Below are positions 43,560 through 55,200 of a DNA stretch of 64,000 bases, piece by piece. The stretch is from Aporrectodea caliginosa. Taxonomy: Eukaryota > Annelida > Clitellata > Crassiclitellata > Lumbricidae. A model generated the notes under the pieces. The model was not told the origin of the DNA. It searched no databases and was given only the letters and a program-made list of their open reading frames with translations. The DNA lies in contig JACEVL010000032.1 of the NCBI GenBank assembly GCA_020284085.1, positions 1,828,236 through 1,892,235 of the forward strand, in the 5' to 3' direction. Positions within the stretch are counted from its first letter, which is position 1, and each line of letters opens with the position of its first letter. A program made the translations under genes and the position numbers.

Positions 43560-44219
43560 CTTCTTCTTTCTTTCTCCTCCGTCAAGTATTCGCTGACGAT
43601 GAGGCTCTAACAAAACTTCTCCATTTCGGTCGGTCTCTTGCGAGTTCTATTGCCCTTCTTAAGTCCCATCCTCTGTCTTCTATGTCCTCCAGTACGTTGT
43701 CTATCCATCTCTTCTTCTGACGTCCTCTGCTCCTTGTTCCCTCCACCTCTCCGTGCAGCGCCTTTGCCGGCATTCTTCCGTTCTCCATCCTGATCACATG
43801 TCCATACCATGTTAGTCTTCGTTTCTTTATTCTTTCCACTACCGTTTCCTTCTGTCCCAGTTCTTCTCGTGTCACCTCATTACGTATCTTTTCTCTTCGT
43901 GATCTATTCAGTAGTCATTTTGTTAGAGTTTCTTGGTCTCTTGCCAGGCGGTGACCAGTCCTCTCCTGGTAGGGTAAGGAGATCGTTGGGCCATTCTGGC
44001 CTCTTCCGGTCTGAGGTGTCCTTCCAACACCTGCCTCCTGCGTTGGCCAGCTGTTTCAGGGTTCCTGGTGAGCCTTTCCACCTCGCGAAACGCCCAAGGT
44101 GGTTCTTCAACCAAGGTCTTCGACCAAGGTCTTCACCACTGATGGTATAGCCCCACCAGGCTATCCCCTACTTGGCTGTTCACCCTCTCACCACGGTGAG
44201 GTGCAGGTAGGGCTTTGCG
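43560..44219 (-). mobile_element. LINE 3' fragment with GTGGTGAG head, minus
   Basis: TTGCGATG flanks both sides (43552-43559 and 44212-44219), a target duplication. The minus frame 43875-43582 encodes RRLTWYGHVIRMENGRMP, SRGRQKKRWIDNVLEDI and LARDRPKWRSF, the C-terminus of many RT LINEs. Minus-strand 5' of it, 44200-43930 is a head shared with the 35.6-kb SINE (CACCTCACCGTGGTGAGAGG). The 3' tail is (GAA)n-like. Confidence 0.8.
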
Positions 44220-45610
44220 ATGTAGAAACGATAATTAGGAGAACAAAATAAAGTTGACTACAAAAACAGAAGTCTAATTGTACAGCATCCTAGCCAAGAA
44301 ACCGCACCTGGTGAGGGAATCAAATAACGGGAGAACACGGATATGTGAGCGTGGGCGCAGGTCATGACCAGTACACTGGATAGGGGAGTTGATCGTGGAT
44401 GACGTCACAAGGATTATTTTAGATGTTTCTGAAGAGGTCTTGGTTAGCTTTACCACAGAGTTCCATTCAAAGTTTGGGAAAGATTTGGTTAGGAAGTCAA
44501 GGCGTGCCAACTTATGGACAAGTGCGCTTAAAGAGTCAAGTTCCTGCTTACTGGCGAAGGCCAGCCATACTTGGTAACAGTGTAACATGCGGTTGACAGT
44601 GGTGACCTGGACCACATCATGAAGCCTGACCCCCGAGAGCCATGCGAAATCAAAATACGATGGGCGTATAGAGATTGATTGGCCCGTTTTCGAAGTCTTT
44701 GAACATGGGTAAAACCGAACCTTTTTGATTTTTATTAATTATTTCAGCTAATTTATATAGCGCTCCTTCAAGGATGCCTACTCAGAGGCGCTCACACTTC
44801 CAGCCCAATCCAGGTCGAACAGGACATTCTTAAGAGTAGTGAGAAACAAAGCAGAGTGGCCAGCAGGGGTCTGACGAAGCGAGGTCGGGAGCTCATTCGA
44901 GGTCGAAGGCGCGACGCTGCCTGATAGCAGACCGCGAACGAGGAACAATGAGTTCAGCCTATGCAGTTGACGATCTCGACGCCCAGTGTAGTCAGTGACA
45001 AAACCCTTTTAATGCCACGCAGAACTGGAGGGCCCTGGAAAAGAGTTGCCTTTGGTCTGATAAAACAATGTCGCTGGTTTTAGAGTGGTACAGATGGAGA
45101 TTACATTTAAGAGCCCAGACACTAATTATGATCGTGGTGGAGAATTTAGAAGCCAGGATCACAAAAAACAGTCATCAGCATATTTGAAGATACGATTGAA
45201 GCTATGGAGAGGTCTTAGGCCGTAGATGGCCACCACGAAGTAAACTGGACCCATGCCAGAACCGTATAATATTATAGGCCTACTCTTATTGATGATAGCC
45301 AGTCAAGAGAACAGGCTGCGGAAATTGGTGCAGTGACTACGATTGCTCGGATGGGAGAAACTATAGTTGAAGATATTAACTGGGCTAAGTACATAGGGCA
45401 GTTGATCGTCCAAGTACGCAGGAGTACTTTTGTATACCCACCCCTACTGCACAAGTCCTCACCCCCGCAACCCCGCGTCTAAAATATCTACGCAGAAACA
45501 ATCATCGATAATTAGTATCAACGTGTTTAATAAAAAAAGATACTCCATCGCCATTGCCCGACCGCACAAAAGAAATATTAAGCCGTGTAGCTTTAAAAAG
45601 TTTGTCTTGG
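44220..45610 (-). pseudogene. LB LINE copy 2 (CR1 type), minus
   Basis: Duplicate of copy 1 without the 33.6-kb LINE or the 35.6-kb SINE. The C-terminal minus frame 44615-44274 reads MLHCYQVWLAF, ARLDFLTKSFP, GHDLRPRSHIRVL and LARMLYN, typical of CR1-like C-termini (x-LRPR-x-HxR ... MLYK). An L2-like tail insertion at 44745-44965 is shared with copy 1. Stops interrupt the RT part. Confidence 0.8.
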
Positions 45611-45811
45611 GTCCGCTTGACATAATTGCATATGGAATCCAGTAAAATACATGTAGGTAAGGCCTAAGTATTGGAGAATAGTCTGCTGGGTCTCCATCTC
45701 AATATCTATTATCGAGTATTCAACCCCCACATTGTTTTTTATGCGTACGTTCATTATCAGTAGCCCCACCCCATGCGATAAACTCTGGGTCCATGTTTTA
45801 ACTGTCCCACT

Positions 45812-46050
45812 TGGGGGGCCCGATAGCGCATTGGATAACATCTGTCGTAGAGAGCGAGAGGTACCGAGTTCGAGCCCGTAGGCGGACGTGCTTTGTGTTT
45901 GCAGGCTGTCTGTTCTGTTAGTAGTTAAGATTTATGTCTTCTGTCATTAATTTTGTGTTCTGGTGAATTGTTTTAATTGCATAACTGTAAACTGTACCGG
46001 TTGCGATGTGTCAACCGGATTGTTTCAATAAAGGAAGAATTATTATTATC
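45812..46050 (+). mobile_element. T6 tRNA-derived SINE
   Basis: GGGGCCCGATAGCGCATTGG head with box A at 45822-45836 and a strong box B GAGTTCGAGCC at 45866-45876. The body runs through GTTCTGTTAGTAGTTAAG to TTTCAATAAAGGAAG and an (ATT)n tail. No other copy in the window. Confidence 0.8.
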
Positions 46051-46139
46051 GCCTGCTCCATCGCAAGTTTTGTTAGAGACCTTTAGCATGCTTTCATGAA
46101 ATGCTATATAGTCGTTGATTTTGTCGGATATTGTCATTG

Positions 46140-46510
46140 ATTTACAGTGCTGTGTTATTCTATAGACACGGTGACAACTGTTCAAACTAATTACACACCT
46201 CTTTAAAGTGTAATATTCGCTATATAAGATAGATGAAGCACTACCTACTCGCTCGATTTCATTGAATGTGGACATATCTAAATATCTTTGTAGCAACGTA
46301 CATCTATCAAAACAACTATAGGACATTATCGCTACTGTCACTGTACATTGAATCTGATGCGCACTCGATAATTTTCTGTTTAAGGAAGGCTGTAATCATC
46401 AGTTGCTGCTCACATTTTTATCTATTATTTTGAACAATTTGTTTGGGTTGTGAAATATTTCACCAGAATATGATAGGTGGAAATCATGTGTGCTGTTAGG
46501 ATACACAATT
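46140..46510. other. Duplicate of 36.4 kb, then unassigned
   Basis: 46165-46225 repeats the AACTAATTACACACCTCTTT block of 36450. 46430-46510 (GTGAAATATTTCACCAGAAT, GGTGGAAATCATGTGTG) matches 61300-61340 and 62880-62920, the upstream flank of the T3 SINEs there. Confidence 0.65.
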
Positions 46511-46516
46511 CTGTGG

Positions 46517-46722
46517 CTAAGGAGCGCGGTAGCCAACGGGTTTGCGTTCTGGACTGCCAACCGAGAGGTCGGGAGATGAAATTCCCGTCAGGGAACATTT
46601 GTTTTTGCGATTTCTGCGCAACCTGCGCCCCCCTAGACAACTAGGATATAATGAGTACACTGAACATACACTGTCGGAGGGAGGATGAGATGTCGAGGGA
46701 GAGGAATGTATAAGTCCCTCCA
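46517..46722 (+). mobile_element. T3 tRNA-derived SINE
   Basis: CTAAGGAGCGCGGTAGCCAA, TTGCGTTCTGGACTGCCAAC, a box B-like GGGAGATGAAATTCCCG, and the T3 body CTGCGCCCCCCTAGACAACT, ACACTGAACATACACTGTCG. It joins a short LINE scrap (46709-46800: YKSLHGMAPEYLRAY). Confidence 0.75.
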
Positions 46723-46807
46723 TGGTATGGCACCGGAGTACCTAAGGGCATACTTCATCGGCGTGTCGTCATCTAGGTCGGGACCCTCTTTGCGATCTGA
46801 GGCGCGC

Positions 46808-46902
46808 GGCGATGGATGGATCCACAGTTTAACGGCAGCTTATGACAACAGAGGCCGTTGCCGCCGACAAAGATTATTTTTTGGCATATTACAGCTCTAT
46901 AG
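46808..46902 (-). mobile_element. S2 short element, minus copy
   Basis: The reverse complement: AGAGCTGTAATATGCCAAAA, GGCGGCAACGGCCTCTGTTG, CATAAGCTGCCGTTAAACTG, GATCCATCC. Very similar to 41822-41922. Confidence 0.8.
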
Positions 46903-47029
46903 CGGCGATCTGAAGGTACGTGCATACTTATAGGACGAGCATAAAACTTAAAAGAGGTGTATAAGATAATTAACTGCCTCTTGAATGGTTACTTACTGTT
47001 TAACGACATTGAGTCATAAGAAAGATGAT

Positions 47030-47789
47030 AAGCGTCCTCATTTATCCAGGGTTCGAATAGGCACTAAAACATTTATGATCGTGGCGGAATGTTCAATATA
47101 AGTGTTGTCGACGTCTACAGCCTTTGTCTGCCACAATTTGTCGTTAAAATCGGACTCCATCCAAATATTACTTACAGGTCTATATCTACTCGAACACCCT
47201 TGATGTCCTCAGTCGTGAAGGCATATCGACCAAACAAGGCCTCAACTACCCTACCAGCATCCGCCTAAGTTGATGTTCATTCTTTCCCTCTTTCTCTCTT
47301 TCCCTCTCTCCCACTCTCCATCTGACTGTCTCTGTCTCTGTCTGTCTCTGCCTGTCGGTCTCTGTCTGTCTCTGTCTGTCTCTGTCTGTCTGTCTCTCTC
47401 TCTCTGGTCTCTCTGGCAAACGACTGACTCGGATCTCCACTGGACATCGATCTCTAGACAACCCCTCTGATATGACGCAGCGCTCGTAAATAAGCAGTTT
47501 CCCTCCTCTCAGCTTTTTGATAGCACTTTAGAAATTTGGAGTTTGCAATTGGGATTACGAGCTGGGCATCTAGGGAAAAGAACCATCAGACGCGCTTGCA
47601 AGGTTAGTACTCAACCGAAAGTTGTACGACACCTTTAAATCGCTGCTAACGCGTGGTACATATACTCGTCTTGTGAGCTCACTTCATTTTTACGTTCACC
47701 ACTAAGGCTTTGTTCGAAACCTGGATCAGAGGCCATCCATTTAGCATGTAGGCATATGCAGAAATCCAGAAAAAATTAACCCCTCCTCC

Positions 47790-47790
<1 letters not shown>
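47030..47790 (+). mobile_element. LE composite repeat, 47-kb copy
   Basis: S2-like head (GTGTTGTCGACGTCTACAGC, GTCGTTAAAATCGGACTCC), GACCAAACAAGGCCTCAAC, a (TCTG)n array at 47320-47410, CAACCCCTCTGATATGACGC, AGCGCTCGTAAATAAGC, and the degenerate GNE motif. Then ACGACACCTTTAAATCGC and the conserved CAGAAATCCAGAAAAAATT junction. Confidence 0.75.
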
Positions 47791-47821
<31 letters not shown>

Positions 47822-48121
47822 GTGTTCTTCATTAAACGCAAGCAAAGGTCAAAGTTTAAAAATAATTGCGGTATAGAAACGATAATAATGAGAACAAAAT
47901 AAAGTTGGCTAGAAACGGGAAAAGGGGAGTTCCTTCTTCAAAACGAGACCAAGCACGCTAGTAAACCCGAACTGTAAGCTAATCAAATGCCACAACAATG
48001 ACAGCGAAATATTGACTTACATTTGGAATTTCCATCTCGAAAAAGATATAGGGCTCTTAGTGAAAAGTATTTTAAACGCAATTAGATACGTCTAAGCAAA
48101 GATGTTATGTATTATTTCAAT

Positions 48122-48156
<35 letters not shown>

Positions 48157-48740
48157 CGTTTCTGCATTAATATCAATTACGACCGGTTTGAGGTTTCGCA
48201 TCATAATTGGCCGTTTTTCTACGTTACAACATTTTGAGATGACGGGTCACATATGATCTAATTCTGCATCCGTAGTGGAGATATTAGAAGCCAAGATCAC
48301 AAGAATGCAGTCATCAGCATATTTGATGATACCATTGAAGCTGTGGAGATGTTTTAGGCGAGAGATGGCCACCAGGAAGTTTACTGGACCCATGCCAGAA
48401 CCTGTATTATACTGTCATTGATGCTAGCCAGTGAGGAGAACAGGCCGCGGACCTTGGTGTAGTGACTTCGATTGCTCAAGAGGGAGAGAACCCAGTTGAA
48501 GATATTAACTGGAATAAGTACAGAGGCCAGTTGATCGGCCAAGTACGGACGTGTTCTTTTTAACACAACCTCCCCGTACGCTTGACGCACCCACGCGTCT
48601 ATAATGGAACGGTCTATATTTAATCCACGCAGAAACAATCAAGGATTAATGATATTAACATGTTTAAAAATAAAAAAGATTGTTTTGACCATTGTCCGAC
48701 CGCGTAAAAGAAATATTAAGCTGTGTAACTTTAAAAACTT
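47791..48740 (-). pseudogene. LB LINE copy 3, minus, internally replaced
   Basis: 3' end at left with (TAAG)n and AACGCAAGC. RT is at 48240-48640: minus frames IFNWVLSLLSNRSHYTKVRG, QGSGMGPVNFLVAI and KYADDC. The C-terminal region between (47905-48265) is replaced by unrelated DNA with a (TA)n tract at 48126-48152. Confidence 0.75.
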
Positions 48741-48894
48741 TGTCTAATGTATAGGCCTACACTTGACTCAAATGCCTACGGAATCAAATAGGTTAGGCTG
48801 GGTCGTCGTCTACACAATGTCATAATATGTTTATGCACACATATGCATCATTAGTCATTTGGCCATTTGGTTCCTTTTCATTTTGCTCTTTGTA

Positions 48895-49240
48895 ATGTAA
48901 TGTAACAAAACATTTATAAAGCGCCACTTAAGAGTCTCTCAGAAGCGCTCAACACGTGGCCATCAAACAGCTGAAAAAATGCGTCTTAAGAGTTTGGAGA
49001 AAACCATATAGCCGCGTGCAGCACGCACAGACGGCGGAAGAGCGTTCCAGATCCGTGGCGCCGCAATCCAGAAGTCCCGACGAGCACAGGTGGTGGTTCG
49101 AAACGAAGGTATTATCAAGTCATTTCGCGAGGCAGACCGGAGAGCCTGCCGACCAGTTTGAGTGCCAACTGGAAGGCACAGTTCAGCAATGTAGTTTCTT
49201 TGGTCTAAAAGTTCGTTTTTTTACCATAATTATTATCGGT
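48895..49240 (-). mobile_element. L2-like LINE 3' end, minus
   Basis: The plus text ACATTTATAAAGCGCCACTT opens it; the remainder reads as a decayed RT C-terminus with no intact motif. Preceded by a TGTAATGTAATGTAAC tail. Confidence 0.55.
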
Positions 49241-49277
49241 TCTAAATAAACTGCTCTTCTTCGTTACGTCATCAATT

Positions 49278-49365
49278 GAATTGATGGATGGATCCAGAGT
49301 TTAACAACATCTTATGGCAACAAAGGTCGTTGACATCGACAAAATGTATTTGGCATAACACAGCA
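49278..49365 (-). mobile_element. S2 short element, minus copy
   Basis: The reverse complement: GTGTTATGCCAAATACATTT, GTCGATGTCAACGACCTTTG, CATAAGATGTTGTTAAACTC, GGATCCATCCATC. Confidence 0.75.
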
Positions 49366-49384
49366 TTAAAAAGTTGTCAATATT

Positions 49385-49540
49385 CCTCTAGAGCTCCGTC
49401 TCCTAACCAGGAACTCTTCACCTGCATTTTATACCTCTCTGAAAACTATTCTTTTCAGTCGTAGTTGGGCCGGGAGCGACTCTGAGTATATATCTTGAAG
49501 GGGCGCTATATCAAATTTGATTGATTGATTGATTGACATC
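49385..49540 (+). mobile_element. L2-like LINE 3' end, plus
   Basis: Short coding remnant, then GTCGTAGTTGGGCCGGGAGC, CTTGAAGGGGCGCTATATCA and an (ATTG)n tail. Parallel to the 52.0-kb L2 3' end. Confidence 0.8.
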
Positions 49541-49544
49541 TTAT

Positions 49545-50200
49545 AAGTATAAACAGTCAACAGCTAAGACCTATTTTCATTGTCTTAGTTCCTACTTATA
49601 GGATTCGTATAAGCCTAAAAAGAGGTGTGGAACGTACGACGCGTTATTATTATTACTCAAAGGTTTAACGTCGCCTTATGACATCAAAGGCCGTTGACGA
49701 CAATTCACAATGTATGCCATACAATGAAAACGAGAAATTTAACGTCCAAACGACACCATTTAAAGGTGTCAAAATAAATCCTTACAATGTCACAAAATTC
49801 AATGTTTAACAACATAAAGTAAAGCATCGGATATACTGTCTGTGATACACATACTGTGATTAAATGATTCGAGACAAATTTAAGTATAATAATATCATGA
49901 GGTTAGATTCTTATTTTACTTTGTATTTTTTTAAGTGATTATTCATTAATCTTCAGTTTAACGTCATCTTGTGACAACATTTACTGTATTTACCATTATA
50001 CTTTTCTGAATAACAATATTATTTGTTAAAAGCAGTTAATAAGATAATCTGAAACGCAGTTAGCAAGAATATATAATGCTGATGGAGATCGTTTTAAAGG
50101 TGTTTAAGCGACCGTTACATTGCCGAGTGATGACAGTGCTTTATTATCAATGTTTGGAACGGCCGCTTACGCCGACTTCACCTCGCCTAGGACATCCATC
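49545..50200. other. No gene seen
   Basis: Contains an S2-like core in minus orientation (49663-49715) and a short inverted phrase of ACACCTTTAAA at about 49755-49775 (ACACCATTTAAAGGTGT). Otherwise unassigned and AT-rich. Confidence 0.5.
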
Positions 50201-50204
50201 AGTA

Positions 50205-50515
50205 CGTGCTCGAGTGGGCCAGTCAAAAGTCTGGATAAAGGAGGAGGGCGACGCTAATGGTCTTTGTTGCCACACAGTGGTCGTTAATAGTAAACAAGCA
50301 ATGTATATAATTATATATATATATAAACGGCGTGCTCAATTGGTTAGAGCTGTAATATGCCAAAATAATTTATGTCGCCGTTTGTTGTCGTAAGAAGTCG
50401 TTAAACTCCTGATCCATTCATCATTTACTCCTCCACTGCCAGTAATCTGGCAGTGCCAGTCCTAAGACTGAAGAAAAGGGAGGGCGACGCTAATCATCTT
50501 TGTTATGACACGGGT
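50205..50515 (+). mobile_element. S1, S2 and S1 short elements
   Basis: S1 at about 50210-50300 (AGTCAAAAGTCTGGATAAAG, GGAGGAGGGCGACGCTAATG). S2 at 50344-50425 (GAGCTGTAATATGCCAAAAT, GTCGTTAAACTCCTGATCC). S1 at 50430-50515 (TCCTCCACTGCCAG, CAGTCCTAAGACTGAAG). Confidence 0.75.
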
Positions 50516-50985
50516 TGAAGTAGTTCAGATTCTGGGAGTCCCTCTTTCCGATAGATTGGGCTCTCAATGCACATTGCTAACATCGTCTGCAAAGCAAAGC
50601 AATCCTTTTATGCACTTCGCGTCCTTGTGGCGCATGGTTTGACTGGCACGTTCCACCACAGTAGCACGAATGCTGTATTCATCTCCAGAACGGTGGGGTT
50701 TTGCAAACGAGAGTGAGAGGGTGTGTGCAAATTATTAGAAAGCTCATACTACTTGTGTTTTTGCCATCCAATACCCTTACATTTGACAAGTTGTGTTCTA
50801 AGGCAGATCAAACCTTCTTTGCTGCTATCCTCAATTACTTCGGACATGTCCTCCATCATCTACTCCCGCCAGAACGGGTAACCGGATACTCCCTTAGGCT
50901 TCGTTTTCATAATCTTGACACACCGGGCTGTGATTCGTTGACTGGAAAGGGGTTTATCACTACTATGTTGTATAGATGAGTTTTA
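50505..50985 (+). pseudogene. LB-type LINE C-terminus, plus
   Basis: The plus frame 50701-50979 reads VFLPSNTLTFDKLCSKADQT, GYSLRLRFHNLDTPGCD and GKGFITTMLYR then stop: the CR1-like C-terminal layout (xSLRxRxHN ... FxxxMLY). Sequence before 50701 is frameshifted. A (TTAC)n tail at 52070-52110, beyond the inserted L2 copy, may be the 3' end of this element. Confidence 0.7.
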
Positions 50986-51094
50986 TTTTTTAATTAGTTT
51001 TTTTAGTCATTTTAATGATCTTTTAATTTACATCTTTAATTGCTAATTATTACTTCGCTGTATTGTAGCCTAATAGTTTTTTTTATGCTGAATG

Positions 51095-52057
51095 TTCCAT
51101 TGACGTCTCAGGGGCTTCTACACCAACTATTTGCCGATGATGTGCAAGCCTACATCCACACCCATTCAGCCGATGCGGTGGCTACTGTGAGTCAGATGTG
51201 TCTGACTATGGATGTCCTCTCTTCTTGGATGGCCTCCAATTGGCTACTCTTAAATCCATCTAAAACACAGCTCATTTGGCTGGGTAGCCGTAGGCAACTG
51301 CAGGTTATCGAATTTCCTCAACTTACCCTGCTCTTTCCTCACATAACCTTTTCCCTCACAGTTCGTGATCTGGGACTTTCTCTTGACTCCGAGCTTACTT
51401 TGTCTCAACATGTGAACTCAATTGCACGGAGTTGTTATTATCAGCTCCGTCAGCTTCGAGTGGTCTCTCGCTCTCTCTCTCATGATGCAGTTGTGGTCCT
51501 TGTTCATGCTTTTGTCACTAGTCGAATTGACCACTGTTCCTCACTACTTGCTGGCCTTCCCCTTGGTGTTTTGGGGCGACTAGATCGAGTTCTACGCTCG
51601 GCTGCTCGGCTTATTGGACGGCTTCCTAAGTACTCTCCTGTCTCTGCATACATGCGTGATGTGTTGCATTGGCTGCCTGTGTCTCAGCGGATCTCATATC
51701 GCATTGCTGCTCTGGTTTCTCGTTGTGTTCTTGGCTGCGCTCCATCTTACTTGCGTGATCTTTGCCGCCCAGTGTCTGATGTTCCAGCGCGTCGGGTGCT
51801 TCGCTCTGCGACGAGGGGTGAGTTCCTTGTTCCACGGACTCGCTTGGCTATTAGGTAGCGCCGTGCTTTCTCGGTTGTTGGCCCTTCCATCTGGAATGAT
51901 CTACCACTTAAGCTCCGTTTTTTACTTGTAAGCCATCTGACAGGGTTCTACAAGTCCCTCAAGTCTTTTTCTTTAGTCGTGGCTGGGCTGGGAGCGCTCC
52001 TGAGTAGTTTCTTGAAGGGGCGCTATATAAATGCTCTGAATGAATGAATGAATGAAT
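51095..52057 (+). pseudogene. 5'-truncated L2-like LINE, plus
   Basis: Plus frame: HQLFADDVQAY (the catalytic YADD-equivalent), NPSKTQLIWLG, VRDLGLSLDSELTLSQHV, LHWLPVSQRISYRIAALV and VPRTRLAIR, then TAG at 51856-51858. The 27-kb copy has CAG (Gln) at that codon, so a single substitution made the stop. After it the frame resumes (RRAFSVVGPS). The 3' end is GGGGCGCTATATAAATGCTC and (TGAA)n. Upstream RT and endonuclease are absent. Confidence 0.9.
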
Positions 52058-52190
52058 TATGCGTTTGCAAGTGGTGTAATAAGGAATATACTTACTTACT
52101 TACTTACAATCGACGTCAAACAGTAACCAACCAACTTAGACACCTTTAAAACGCTGCTAACCGATGCTATTTATAGGTCAAGTGTGTTGC

Positions 52191-52201
52191 GTGTACAATA
52201 A
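52191..52201. repeat. Target-site duplication of I-type LINE, left
   Basis: GTGTACAATAA. Identical to 56191-56201 on the right. A third GTGTACAAT at 56288-56296 flanks the adjoining S2 element. Confidence 0.9.
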
Positions 52202-55200
52202 TGAAAGTAAATTTCATGTTACAGATAACCTTTTGGATGAAGACATAAATAAAACCTTCTTAAATTTGACAACAGCTATTTCAACACTAGTCAATTCTGT
52301 TATTCCAACTAAAAAATATATGAAAAGTAAAAATAAAAGACATAAACCGTTACCGTTTTGGAACGAAAATTGTAATAAAGCAATATACGAGAGAAATAGA
52401 ATTCGCAATAAGATGAACAAGTCAAGGAATTTAGATGATTATGTAGAATTTAAAAGACAAAATGCAATAGCAAAAAGAGTGATAGCAGATGAGGCAAAAA
52501 CTAGCTGGGAAACTTACTGTAGCGAATTAAATAATCAGTCAAAATTATCATCAATTTGGAATATGGCACGCAGAATGGAAGGGGTGGCATCTGCAACATC
52601 CATTCCCACACTTCAGAGTGAGGACACTAAAGCTGAATCTAATTTACAGAAAGCTAATTTATTGGGAAAAATTTACTCCCAAGCCAGTAGTACTTCAAAT
52701 TATAAGGACGAATTCTTAAATTATTTACAAAATAAAGATAATGAAAATAAAACATTACCAAATCAGTATAATAATGATACATCAGCTCTTAATGTGATCT
52801 TCACTATTCGAGAACTTCAAGATGCCATAGACGCCTCAAAAAATAATAAATCCCCCGGCGAGGATCGAATCCCTTATGAGCTAATTAAGCATCTCCACAA
52901 AAATGTCAGAAAGGTATTGTTATCTTTTTACAACAAAGTTTGGACAACAGGTGTAATACCAAAAGAATGGAATCATGCTATAATTATGCCTATTCTAAAG
53001 CCAAATAAAGATCCTACAGCTCCTGAATCTTATAGACCAATCTCACTTACACCAACTTTGTGTAAAATAATGGAAAAGATGATAACAAACAGATTACAGT
53101 GGTTTTTAGAAACCAATAAACTTCTCACTCCGTATCAAACAGGATTTAGAAAGCATAAAAGCACTATAGACCAAATTCTTAGACTTCAAGATTATATACA
53201 TAAAAAACTGAGCAATAAACAAAATGTCTTAGCAATATTTATTGATTTTGAAAGAGCGTATGATATGCTCCATGTTCCAACTTTGTTGGAAAAATTACAT
53301 AAAATGGGAATATCGGGAAATATATTTGACTGGATTTCTAAATTCCTAACTAACAGAACTTTTCAAGTTAAAGTAGGGATAGAATTATCTGAAAAATTCT
53401 CACAAGAAAATGGGACTCCACAAGGTTCTGTTATTTCTTCGTTATTATTTTTAATAATGATAAATAATCTGGATCCTGGTTCGGAAAATGTCGAACTATC
53501 GTTATTTGCTGATGATAGTGCAATTTTTTATGCTAGTCGAAACGTAAAATTACTTCAAGATAAAATCCAAAAAGCTATTAATAAAATAAATGATTGGTGT
53601 GATGAAAACGGATTTAAAATTTCTTTAGCTAAAACCACTGGAATAGTATTTACAAAAAAGAGGAAATTACCCAAATTACGGATTACCCTTAATAACAAAC
53701 AAATTAAAATAGAAAATACTGTCAAATTCTTGGGAGTTATCTTTGATTCTAAATTAAAATGGAACTCCCATATAGATTACATTGTTACCAAATGTAAAAA
53801 ACGAATGAATATCATGAGAGCTGTATCTGGATATGGATGGGGAGCATCCAAGCGAGCCCTTTTATCCATTTACAAAGCTATAATTAGATCAGTTCTTGAT
53901 TATGGCGATGTGGCATATAGCACAGCAAGCTCTTCCCAGTTGAAAAAATTGCAAAATATTCAATCTGAGGCTTTGAGGTTGGCTTGTGGATCAGCTAAAG
54001 GCACCCCGATCATAGCCCTACAAAATGAGTGTGGTGAATTACCACTCCACCTACGTCGCTTAAATAACTCGCTCAAGATTGGATCTAAGATCATCAGTTC
54101 TAAAGATCACCCAGCGGCGGAGGCTATGCGAGACCACTGGTCAAATTATTATTATGCATCCTCTGTTAAATCAAATTCTATGTTTAAAAGAACTGAACAT
54201 TTTTTCTCCTTAAATTCTCAGCCATTTAATTCACCATTTTATCAGTCAACAGCTCCGTGGCTGAACAAAACCATTAAAGTCGATCTATCCTTGAAAAGAC
54301 ATATCAATAAAAAGACAGACTCCCCTGATATTATGTCATCGTTGTCATTAGAATTAATTAATAAATATGTTGAATATGTATCTGTCTATACAGATGGATC
54401 TAAACTTGAACATAAAGTTTCAGCAGCTTTCTGTATACCTTCTATGCAGATCCATAATATTTATAGAATAGCAAATGACTCCTCGATTTATTCAGCCGAA
54501 TTAACAGCAATAACTGAAGCAATTAAATGGATTGTTGAAAATGAAAATGAAGAAGCAAATAAATATATAATATTTACTGATTCATTAAGTGTAGCCACAT
54601 CAATAAAAGAGAATAGGTCTTGTTCACGGCCTAATCTATTTCTTGAATTTTTAGATAATATTAATAAACTAAAACATAGTATTGTTCTCATAGCATGGAT
54701 TCCTAGCCATATTGGTTTATCTGGAAATGAAATGGCAGACACGCTGGCAAAGAAGGGGCTGGAAATATCTGTGATTAATTCAACAAATTATTTAGAATTA
54801 AAAGAAATCTATTCCTTAATAAGGAATTATGTAATTAATAAATGGCAAATTGAATATAACCTTGAATCAAAAGGAAGATTCTATAAATCTATTCAACCTT
54901 TGGTGTCCACAAATATAAAATTTATAGACTCTCCAAGGAAACGTGAAGTTCAAATTACCAGACTTAGAATGGGACATATCTTAAGTAATACATGGTTGAA
55001 ACATATAGGTAAAAGCCTAACGGACTTATGTGCTGAATGTCAGGTGCCTGACACTATTCATCATATATTAATTGCTTGTAAAAAACACGACATATCAAAA
55101 TTAATATTTGAAAAATGTGCAAAGAAAAAAGTGGAATGCACTGTTGAAAATATATTGTCTATTCCAGATATTTATCTCGAAGTATATAGCATACTCATGA

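Noticed and set aside
43809..44150. 113-codon plus frame
   Set aside because: Antisense to the LINE fragment at 43560-44219; no domain.
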